Shown here piece by piece: positions 1-5,606 of a stretch of 7,650 bases of DNA. Under the pieces are notes generated by a model that saw nothing but the letters and a program-made list of their open reading frames with translations, did not search any database and was not told the origin of the DNA. This stretch comes from Bdellovibrio sp. Lineage in GTDB: Bacteria > Bdellovibrionota > Bdellovibrionia > Bdellovibrionales > Bdellovibrionaceae. Position numbers and translations under genes: made by a program. The stretch lies in the NCBI GenBank assembly GCA_019104905.1, contig JAHRXB010000226.1, positions 1 to 7,650 on the forward strand. The letters run 5' to 3'. Each line of letters opens with the position of its first letter. The stretch's first letter is position 1.

Positions 1-860
1 GCAATGACCGCGATGTTCTCGGCTAAATGGCCTTGATCCAACCACTGGCGAATCTGTCCTACGCTATGCTTGATTTCCGCCAGCATCCCTGAAAAACGCA
101 GAACGTCCCTTTGTTTTTCCTGCCTCTGAGGTGACGGCAGGGAAATCACCTTCTGACTTTGCGCACGCAAATCCTCATAAGGTTTTAGAAGAAAGTGAAA
201 ATCCTTTTTCCAGGTCGGACTCGGCTCAAGGACGATCACGTCCACAGTGCGGGAAAGAACACGCAAAATCTCGGCTTCAACTCTGGAAATCTCCCCACTT
301 AAATCGACAATCAGCGGGATGTTCCAGACTCTTTCAAGTTCATTGAAATTCTGTAAATAGGAGGTGATCCAATCCGCCGTGATCACGTGGTGTTCGTGCA
401 TAAGTTTCAGCGCACAGAAGCGCGCACGCAGATACCAATCCTTCCAGCGATTCATCGCTTCGGGATGATTTTCAAACCATTCTTCGAGGCGCGAAGTGCC
501 CTCGGGATGGAAAATCACCGCCGCCATTTGATCGATATATGAAAAAACTGTGTCTTCCGCCGACGAGTTGACACCCAGGACTTCCGCATTCTCGTCCATG
601 ATGGCCCTTAACAACGATCGAGCAAAGGGGTCGCTGACCAGTCGCAGCCCTGGATCAAGACGCTTTAAAAGAATTTTCCAAAGATCACTGGCGCGCAATA
701 CGGATTCGTCCACATACTGACCTTCGCGGCCCAGAATTTTTTGTTGAAGTTCAAATTTCGTGCGCAAGTCCGAGACCAGCCAGGATTGGCTTCGTGGATT
801 ATAGTTAGCGAAGATCTCAGAAATCTGAGATCGACTTTCAATCGGAATCACTTGCAACAT
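1..860 (-). CDS. AddB/RecC-like recombination protein (PD-(D/E)XK nuclease family), N-terminal part, cut by window edge
   Basis: This frame is open from an ATG at 860 to the left edge: 286 full codons, with the C-terminus outside the window. The protein is soluble-looking, with no signal peptide or membrane segment. Residues 25-43 (SWLVSDLRTKFELQQKIL) and 261-286, ending IRQWLDQGHLAENIAVI, resemble the N-terminal region of AddB/RecB-type proteins, where a phrase like 'IRxWLxxGxxxxxIAVI' precedes the second helicase half. Proteins of this kind work with an AddA/UvrD-like helicase to process double-strand breaks, usually through a C-terminal PD-(D/E)XK nuclease. I see no Walker A (GxGKT/S) in the visible part, as in RecC-like or alphaproteobacterial AddB proteins with a degenerate helicase core. 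The nuclease domain is not visible, so the call is by resemblance only. The start lies 7 bases after the stop of the upstream barrel gene and has no clear Shine-Dalgarno, so translation is probably coupled. It is the distal gene of a four-gene operon otherwise devoted to the envelope. Confidence 0.7.
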   Translation of the reverse strand, partial: MLQVIPIESRSQISEIFANYNPRSQSWLVSDLRTKFELQQKILGREGQYVDESVLRASDLWKILLKRLDPGLRLVSDPFARSLLRAIMDENAEVLGVNSSAEDTVFSYIDQMAAVIFHPEGTSRLEEWFENHPEAMNRWKDWYLRARFCALKLMHEHHVITADWITSYLQNFNELERVWNIPLIVDLSGEISRVEAEILRVLSRTVDVIVLEPSPTWKKDFHFLLKPYEDLRAQSQKVISLPSPQRQEKQRDVLRFSGMLAEIKHSVGQIRQWLDQGHLAENIAVI

Positions 861-867
861 TTTTGAA

Positions 868-1986
868 TTACCGGCGTTGTTTTAGTTTTCGTTTCTTGCC
901 GCTATTATCGGTGAATTTGAAGTTAGCATCAAAGCTTAAATCAATACTGAGTCCTATCATGACGCGATTGTCGGCAGTTTGACCGGGGTAAACCCCTAAC
1001 TCTTCGGTGTAACTTGCAGCATCAAGACGGAAAATAAAGAAATCAAGTCCCACCCCATAGGCGAGATATCCTTGATTGTAGCCCGCGCGCAGATCTAAAA
1101 AAGGCAACGAAAGCTCAGTTCCAATGTGCAGCTTTTTACCAATTTGCACATCTGGCTCCAAAAGATGACGCCCTTCCAAGGCGATCACCCAGTCCAAACC
1201 TGGCAAATCAACTCCCAGACTTGCCCCCGCCGAAAGATTTTGAGGAATATGAGGAGGAGCATCGGCTCCGCCTGTTTTCGTGAAAGCCGTGTCGCCCACG
1301 TCTTGCCATACCACGGTCAAAGTTGGGTTTAAGGGCGCAGAAACTTGAGTCAAAAAAGCCAGATCGACTCCATACCCTTGCCCCTTATTCTGGAACTGAT
1401 CCATCACCGCCTGAATATCATTGGCATTGGCGATCGTTGTCAGGCCCAATTCCTGAACATTGCCTCCCCATCTATTCATTCTCTTGAAAGTCATTCCCAA
1501 ATAACTTTGCGGTCCTACGGGGTAAGCTCCCCCAATTACAAAAGCCGAGTCATTTTTAAAGTAAGTCGTAAATTCGGGATAACCTGGATTATGCAATTCC
1601 AAAGACAGCTCATAGTCTGTGTAATATCCGGCCCCGAAATAAGGCACCGCCACGGCGATATCACCGTTCGCCTTGATGTTAAATCGTTTTCCAAACAATC
1701 CATTATAAGTTGACGGATCATTCGGATCGATATTTTCAATTGCTGTAATATCTTCCGTGGTGATCGCTCGCCCACCGAAATTCAAACTCATCAAATGAAT
1801 GTCCAAACCCTCGACCCGCCCCAAAGCTGCGGGGTTATTAAACAGCGCCGCCGAGTTGTCCACAGTTGTAATCACAACCCCACCCATTCCAAGAGATCTC
1901 AAGGAACGAAAGGGCTCATAAAGTTCGTCGGCGAGAACCTTCTGAGACATTAAAACTGCGCAAAGTCCAAAGATCCATTTCATCAT
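868..1986 (-). CDS. PorV/TraF-like outer-membrane beta-barrel protein with a basic C-terminal tail
   Basis: This is a 372-residue exported protein. I chose the ATG at 1986 (MMKWIF...) over the in-frame ATG at 2022. It has an AGGA at 1995-1998 with 8-base spacing, makes a classic ATGA overlap with the upstream stop, and puts the signal peptide at the very N-terminus (hydrophobic 5-13, cleavage likely after VLA at 19). The ATG at 1983 is also possible. Residues 30-57 carry the family hallmark R-x-x-GMGG...DN(S)AALFNNPAALG, known from FadL/PorV/TraF_2-type barrels. VVWQDVG (225-231), RAGYNQGY (300-307) and YTEELG (326-331) recur in the same order in the other two barrels of the window. Alternating hydrophobic residues throughout fit beta strands. 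The barrel seems to end near 356-362, followed by a tail rich in Lys and Arg (364-372), unusual because such barrels normally finish on an aromatic residue. Its cargo or substrate is unknown; PorV-like roles in surface secretion and FadL-like uptake are both possible. Confidence 0.83.
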   Translation of the reverse strand: MMKWIFGLCAVLMSQKVLADELYEPFRSLRSLGMGGVVITTVDNSAALFNNPAALGRVEGLDIHLMSLNFGGRAITTEDITAIENIDPNDPSTYNGLFGKRFNIKANGDIAVAVPYFGAGYYTDYELSLELHNPGYPEFTTYFKNDSAFVIGGAYPVGPQSYLGMTFKRMNRWGGNVQELGLTTIANANDIQAVMDQFQNKGQGYGVDLAFLTQVSAPLNPTLTVVWQDVGDTAFTKTGGADAPPHIPQNLSAGASLGVDLPGLDWVIALEGRHLLEPDVQIGKKLHIGTELSLPFLDLRAGYNQGYLAYGVGLDFFIFRLDAASYTEELGVYPGQTADNRVMIGLSIDLSFDANFKFTDNSGKKRKLKQRR

Positions 1987-3047
1987 GGCGTATATCCTGG
2001 AGGCATTCGCGCCGGGCAACAAATTCCCGCCACGTTAATATCCGTGTCACCATCGAATTTCGTGATCGCATCGTCATCATCATCTACATCCGCCGCCACC
2101 GCAGCGGCAATGGTCGCTCCGTCCGGAAGTGGAGTGCTCAAAGAACAAGAGCCAAAGCCCACATCAGAGGTGTCCAAAAATAGTCGAAACGCATACTTCA
2201 TTAAATCACTATTTACATCGGCAGGTTTGGTAATTTCACAGGACACTCCCGCCTGTGTCTGACACTGAGTTTTGAAGCTTTCCAAAGACGTGATTACTGA
2301 GTTATCTCCGCCAATGGCCGCACCCAAGGCCGTCATATTTTCTAAGACCAGCCCTAATCCCGCGACCACTTTTCGCATGTCCGCATCATTTAAAAAATGT
2401 GTCGGTGCTGGCAAAGGACGAGGCATCACTTTATAAATATTCAAAGGCGCCATCACCCAAGGGGAACTTGGATTGTTGTCGAGGGCATCAACATCCCCAT
2501 TGTCCGTATAGTCTTCGCAAACACTGTAGGAGGCGTCTGGGAGTCCGTCATGATCCACCTGATCCAACTTATAGCTCAAAGTGACGCCCACGCGCGCAAT
2601 ACCCAAAATAGCCAAAAACAAATTCTGATCCTGAGTTCTTTGAGAAACCGTTCCTAAACCTTCAATCAATCCGATAGCAGTTTCACAAGAGTCCGGCAGC
2701 AAAGTCATGTCCTTAAAAATTCCCATAAAGTACGGAAATATGTTTGAAGACGGCGAATTCGTCATTCCAGAAACAAGATCCAAGAAGGTCAAACCACATT
2801 TGCCGACATAAGCCCCGGCCAACGCTTCAACAACATCCGAGCGAACCCGATACCCCGCACTGATATCATTTTCAATGATATCAATGGCGGCCTGCCATTC
2901 CAAATTATCAATCTTCTTCTGCGCCTCGATGAAAAGAGCTTCATCGGAATCAGTCTGCGAGAATTCCGTCAACACATTCGGCTGTCCACAAGAGGTGGTC
3001 AGCACTAAACTCATGAAAACGACTAAAAACTTTTTAAGACATCTCAT
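1983..3047 (-). CDS. Cys-rich lipoprotein with calcium-type acidic motifs, unknown function
   Basis: This is a 354-residue protein with a lipoprotein signal: basic MRCLKK, a hydrophobic core, then a lipobox-like LTTSC with the lipidated Cys at 20. The Thr at -3 is a weak point. Residues 36-80 look helical and TPR-like (EAQKKID...AAIDII...EALAGAY), matching the start of the other lipoprotein in the window. Residues 165-192 (DHDGLPDA, then DNGDVDALDNNP) resemble thrombospondin type 3 / EF-like calcium loops. A second acidic run (VDDDDDA, FDGDTD) lies at 321-336. Eight further Cys (84, 121, 177, 262, 270, 301, 343, 344) could form disulfides in the periplasm or at the surface. The gene sits between two barrel genes: 9 bases after the upstream stop, with its Shine-Dalgarno overlapping that stop, and 4 bases overlapping the next gene. 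A structural or partner role for the barrels is an inference; I do not recognise a named family. Confidence 0.82.
   Translation of the reverse strand: MRCLKKFLVVFMSLVLTTSCGQPNVLTEFSQTDSDEALFIEAQKKIDNLEWQAAIDIIENDISAGYRVRSDVVEALAGAYVGKCGLTFLDLVSGMTNSPSSNIFPYFMGIFKDMTLLPDSCETAIGLIEGLGTVSQRTQDQNLFLAILGIARVGVTLSYKLDQVDHDGLPDASYSVCEDYTDNGDVDALDNNPSSPWVMAPLNIYKVMPRPLPAPTHFLNDADMRKVVAGLGLVLENMTALGAAIGGDNSVITSLESFKTQCQTQAGVSCEITKPADVNSDLMKYAFRLFLDTSDVGFGSCSLSTPLPDGATIAAAVAADVDDDDDAITKFDGDTDINVAGICCPARMPPGYTP
1995..1998 (-). promoter_or_regulatory. Ribosome binding site inside the upstream lipoprotein gene, with ATGA stop/start overlap
   Basis: AGGA on the minus strand lies 8 bases before the ATG at 1986. 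That ATG overlaps the lipoprotein stop (TGA at 1983-1985) as ATGA, so translation of the second barrel is probably coupled to the lipoprotein. Confidence 0.65.
2861..2883. repeat. Perfect 10-bp-arm hairpin inside the lipoprotein coding region
   Basis: TGATATCATT (2861-2870) and AATGATATCA (2874-2883) are perfect inverted copies around a 3-base loop. Each arm contains the 8-base palindrome TGATATCA. It encodes residues around IDIIENDIS (56-63) of the lipoprotein at 1983-3047. It may be chance from an Ile/Asp-rich stretch, but the arms are exact. Confidence 0.5.
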
Positions 3048-3052
3048 GCTTC

Positions 3053-3058
3053 ATCCTT
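3053..3058 (-). promoter_or_regulatory. Ribosome binding site overlapping the stop codon of the upstream barrel gene
   Basis: AAGGAT on the minus strand begins within the TAA stop of the barrel gene (3057-3059). The AGGA core is 6 bases before the lipoprotein ATG at 3047. Stop and Shine-Dalgarno share bases, a common arrangement in tightly coupled operons. Confidence 0.7.
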
Positions 3059-4142
3059 AAAATCGGTACGCAAACTTAAAGGTATAACGTCGATCTTCTG
3101 TTGGTTTATCCACGGTGCCGATTTCTTCACCGTACGTTGCAAATTGCCACTGAAAATGCTCTGAAGCGAGTTCCATCCCTGCTGTCCAATATCTCTGATT
3201 ATACCCGCCACGTAAAAAGAACACATCCCCGAAGTTCAATTCGAGACCGCCATGAAGAAGTTTGGCTTTATCAGGTTCATCTTGTGATGTTAATAAGCCA
3301 CGGTACTCGATAGTCCATGCGGATCTCACAGAGTTGGTGTGTATCGGAAAGATTGCAGCGGCAACATCAATATCCTGTTTTATCAAATTGGGACGAGTCG
3401 CTGTGCTCATTCGGACACCACTACTCTGATCAAAGCTGGTGCCGCCAACATCTCGGACGACGGCACTCAGAGTGGGAATATATTGCCAGGGTGCCGCCAA
3501 GATAAGTCCCACATCCGTAGACAAGCCCACACCTTCACTGGCAATGGCCTCATAGTTCAAAGGCCCCGCTGCACTCAGCGTTGGATTATCCACCTCAATA
3601 CGACTAATGAGTTTCGTATTAAATCCCAACTTCATACGACCATCGAAAAGACGGAAATTGAATCCCAAAACAAAAGCAATGTCGTTGCGGTAATAAGTAT
3701 TAATGGTAGAACCGTCGGCTGACATCTCCGCATCCAAAAGATAGTTACCATAAAGACCGATACCAAAATTGCGCCCGACGAACGACGGAAAAATTTGCAG
3801 CTTGGAATGGTAGTGGGCTTCTCGTTTTTGATTCAAAGATGCCGCGATATCTTCTAAAGAATAGGGATTAGAAAAACTTTTATCTGTATAAAATCCTTGC
3901 GTGTGATAACCGAACTCAAACTCTGGGTCGAAGACGGTTCCGTAAAAATCACGAAGCTTCCCTAAAGCGGCGGGATTCACTAAAAGAGCGGTCTCATCAT
4001 TGGTCACGGCAATACAAGCGCCGCCCATGGCTTGGCAACGTGCGCCGCTATAAAAACTTCGTCGCTCTTGCGCATTCACTTCTAAAGTGAATGTCAGTAA
4101 GAAAGTCATCTGCATGAGCGCGATCCACAAAATCCTTTTCAT
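3057..4142 (-). CDS. PorV/TraF-like outer-membrane beta-barrel protein, first gene of the minus-strand operon
   Basis: This is a 361-residue exported protein. The signal peptide is MKRILWIALM onward, with likely cleavage after VNA at 24. The ATG at 4142 has a GAGGT at 4147-4151 with short (about 5-base) spacing. Residues 35-63 hold the family hallmark (AMGGACIAVTNDETALLVNP, then AALG). Later shared motifs are AVVRDVGGTSF (227-237), RGGYNQRYWTAG (311-322) and YGEEIG (337-342). The protein ends FKFAYRF, a C-terminal strand with terminal Phe, the standard outer-membrane insertion signal recognised by BamA. Length fits PorV/TraF_2/UPF0164-type barrels (about 350-420). Two Cys (36 and 43) flank the hallmark, where its paralogues have other residues. 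It leads an operon with a lipoprotein, a second barrel and an AddB-like gene. The substrate is not predictable; outer-membrane location is well supported, function is not. Confidence 0.85.
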   Translation of the reverse strand: MKRILWIALMQMTFLLTFTLEVNAQERRSFYSGARCQAMGGACIAVTNDETALLVNPAALGKLRDFYGTVFDPEFEFGYHTQGFYTDKSFSNPYSLEDIAASLNQKREAHYHSKLQIFPSFVGRNFGIGLYGNYLLDAEMSADGSTINTYYRNDIAFVLGFNFRLFDGRMKLGFNTKLISRIEVDNPTLSAAGPLNYEAIASEGVGLSTDVGLILAAPWQYIPTLSAVVRDVGGTSFDQSSGVRMSTATRPNLIKQDIDVAAAIFPIHTNSVRSAWTIEYRGLLTSQDEPDKAKLLHGGLELNFGDVFFLRGGYNQRYWTAGMELASEHFQWQFATYGEEIGTVDKPTEDRRYTFKFAYRF

Positions 4143-4207
4143 AGATACCTCGCGTGGGTTTACAGATTCTTATCGGCACTGAAGAGGCTCAATTTGAGAC
4201 CCGATGG

Positions 4208-4236
4208 AAAATACAGTCGAGAGTCCTGCTTTTGAA
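4208..4236 (-). promoter_or_regulatory. Candidate sigma70-type promoter for the barrel/lipoprotein operon
   Basis: On the minus strand TTCAAA (4231-4236) and TATTTT (4208-4213) are separated by exactly 17 bases; each matches four of six consensus positions. A start near 4201 would give a leader of roughly 60 bases before the ATG at 4142. It lies in the only sizeable gap upstream of the operon. Both boxes are imperfect, so this is a candidate only. Confidence 0.3.
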
Positions 4237-4274
4237 CTTGGTGCACACTCTGACCTCGACGAAGATCCAAGGCC

Positions 4275-4304
4275 TTAAGCCCTGTCCTAAGAAGCCGATA
4301 CTAT
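4275..4304 (+). promoter_or_regulatory. Candidate promoter immediately upstream of the DUF2252 gene
   Basis: A -10-like GATACTAT (4297-4304) lies 4 bases before the ATG at 4309, with a weak -35-like TTAAGC at 4275-4280. If used, transcription would begin at or within a few bases of the start codon, giving a leaderless or near-leaderless message. That fits the lack of a recognisable Shine-Dalgarno. The -35 box matches poorly. Confidence 0.25.
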
Positions 4305-4308
4305 TTGT

Positions 4309-5493
4309 ATGAAAAAACTCACTTTAAGCCTTTTGATATTCTTTCTGGTCAGTCCGCCCCTCTTTGCCCAAGTCACAAAGTCTGAATTCACGCCACCAGC
4401 TCCTTCAACAAGAAAGGTTCAATCCACTGAGACCAGCTTAGTGAATATCGCCTTTAAAGACACGAGCGTCCCTCCCGCTCTCTTTAGTGACACCTACAAA
4501 CACCTCTCGCCCTCGGCTTTCGAACAGAAGATGAAGGGGGCTCTGGCGGAAGGGCCCTTGATGTTCTTTCGCTCCTTTGTAAATACCTATTACTCTGATC
4601 TTGCGAAGACTAACGATTCCCCCAATCTCATTCTCTGCTTAGGGGACGCACACCCGGAAAATTTCGGATTCATTGATTTTAAGGGAGAAACTCGTTTTGT
4701 CTTTAATGATCTCGATGATAGCGGCGTCTGCCCCATCGAATACGACATTCTTCGGTACTTTACGGCCGTCGCTTTGGCGTTCAATGACAAAAAACTTCTG
4801 GAGGATCTCAGTAAAGAGTATCTTCAGGTCGTGAATGGACAAAAAGACCCCCTTCCGGTTGCAAAGTCCCACTTTCCAAATCTCGAGAAGAAAAGAAAGA
4901 AAAATCTGGAAAAGAACACCAATGGCAAAAACTTCCTGCCCTCCGACGAACTGATCCCACTTTCGCCGCAACTAAAAAAAGGCTTCATTCTTGAAATCTC
5001 CAAAACGGGAGTTCTGGGAGCTTACGAAATCCTCGACATTGCCGAAGTCCCCAGAGAGACCGGAGGCAGTGGTGGCCTCAGACGCTACTGGCTTTTGGTT
5101 CAAGCGCCAGAGGGTCAAGATATTCTGGAACTCAAAGAGCTGAGTCGCCCTGGAGTCAGCTATGGATCTTGGCAACAGCCTTCATGGACTCAAAGTCAGC
5201 GTCTAGAAAAGGTAAAAAAATATACTTGGAATGACAGTCCGATTTTCTATCACGCGATCCAAATTCAGAATCGCGATTTCCTTATTCGAAGTCGCACTAA
5301 GGACTCTGTTTCTCTGTCAAAACTTTCCAGCTCTGAGCTCAAAGCCTACCTTCTTGCCCAGAGTGGGTGGATCGCGTCTTATCATCGCACCTTTGTAAAA
5401 GGTGAAATTCCCAATTTAGGACAGTGGCTGGAACAAAACATTGCGCTTGTGAAAAGCCGCTACGCAAATACCTTTAAAAGTTTAAAACCCTAG
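4309..5493 (+). CDS. Exported DUF2252 family protein, kinase-like with permuted motif order
   Basis: This is a 394-residue protein with a clear signal peptide (MKKLTLSLLIFFLVSPPLFA, cleavage after residue 20). Family hallmarks of DUF2252 (PF10009) are present in order: EGPLMFFRSF (81-90); LCLGDAHPENFGF (109-121), with D113, H115 and N118; FVFNDLDDSGVCPIEYDILR (130-149); a Gly-rich TGGSGGLRRYWLLV (251-264); LELKEL (273-278), with K276; and a C-terminal helical part with YHR at 358-360. GDAHPEN resembles the GDxHPxN catalytic loop of aminoglycoside phosphotransferase-type kinases, and NDLDD the metal-binding acidic motif. The Gly-rich loop and lysine, which come first in ordinary kinases, come later here. 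Substrate and activity are unknown. The signal peptide implies periplasm or surface, where ATP is scarce, so a non-kinase or AMP/nucleotide role cannot be excluded. The start lacks a good Shine-Dalgarno. The gene is divergent from the barrel operon and stands alone or with the downstream lipoprotein. Confidence 0.88.
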   Translation: MKKLTLSLLIFFLVSPPLFAQVTKSEFTPPAPSTRKVQSTETSLVNIAFKDTSVPPALFSDTYKHLSPSAFEQKMKGALAEGPLMFFRSFVNTYYSDLAKTNDSPNLILCLGDAHPENFGFIDFKGETRFVFNDLDDSGVCPIEYDILRYFTAVALAFNDKKLLEDLSKEYLQVVNGQKDPLPVAKSHFPNLEKKRKKNLEKNTNGKNFLPSDELIPLSPQLKKGFILEISKTGVLGAYEILDIAEVPRETGGSGGLRRYWLLVQAPEGQDILELKELSRPGVSYGSWQQPSWTQSQRLEKVKKYTWNDSPIFYHAIQIQNRDFLIRSRTKDSVSLSKLSSSELKAYLLAQSGWIASYHRTFVKGEIPNLGQWLEQNIALVKSRYANTFKSLKP

Positions 5494-5494
5494 A

Positions 5495-5551
5495 AGGAAG
5501 GTTCTCGTGTCTCAGACCAAGACAGTCTTATTTATGAGTTAAGACCTTCCT
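5495..5551 (+). repeat. Inverted repeat in the gap between the DUF2252 gene and the lipoprotein gene
   Basis: AGGAAGGT (5495-5502), starting just after the DUF2252 stop, is repeated inverted as ACCTTCCT (5544-5551). The 41-base interior holds a smaller inverted repeat, AAGAC/GTCTT. No U-tract follows, so it is not a standard intrinsic terminator. The rest of the 113-base gap (5494-5606) holds only the lipoprotein ribosome site and no convincing promoter. Confidence 0.45.
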
Positions 5552-5592
5552 CCTGATTCCGATAAGTATCTATGTCATTCCAGACTCTGACG

Positions 5593-5599
5593 AAGGAGA
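5593..5599 (+). promoter_or_regulatory. Strong ribosome binding site of the lipoprotein gene at 5607
   Basis: AAGGAGA, a near-perfect Shine-Dalgarno, is followed by an A/T-rich spacer and ATG at 5607. It is the strongest plus-strand translation signal in the window and contrasts with the weak start of the DUF2252 gene. Confidence 0.8.
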
Positions 5600-5606
5600 T
5601 TTTTAA

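Larger units (their letters stand above)
4143..4308. other. Divergent intergenic region between the barrel operon and the DUF2252 gene
   Basis: This 166-base gap must hold the promoters for both directions. Apart from the two candidate promoters it contains a small palindrome CTCAA-T-TTGAG (4188-4198). It also has an imperfect inverted repeat, GTCGAG (4216-4221) with CTCGAC (4255-4260), whose left arm lies in the spacer of the minus-strand promoter candidate. No RNA gene or small coding region is apparent. Confidence 0.6.

Noticed and set aside
131..346. Short plus-strand frame near the left edge
   Set aside because: It is antisense to the continuous AddB-like frame, which extends over the whole of 1-860.
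1345..1713. Open frame of 122 codons on the plus strand, antisense to the second barrel gene
   Set aside because: It lies wholly within a well-supported minus-strand gene, has no family resemblance and reads as a shadow frame.
1987..2022. Longer start for the second barrel at the ATG at 2022
   Set aside because: It would add 12 residues before the signal peptide and overlap the lipoprotein gene by 40 bases, and the ATG at 1986 has its own AGGA and ATGA overlap.
2070..2084. GAT/GAC triplet run encoding the Asp stretch, considered as a slippage-prone microsatellite
   Set aside because: It has only five triplets, interrupted by one variant, and in-frame changes would alter only the Asp count. 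It is too short to call phase-variable.
3339..3722. Open frame of 127 codons on the plus strand, antisense to the first barrel gene
   Set aside because: It is antisense to a gene with signal peptide and family motifs. Its composition is irregular and no ribosome site was found.
4639..4971. Minus-strand frame of 110 codons within the DUF2252 gene
   Set aside because: It overlaps the conserved DUF2252 hallmarks on the other strand and has no recognisable features of its own.
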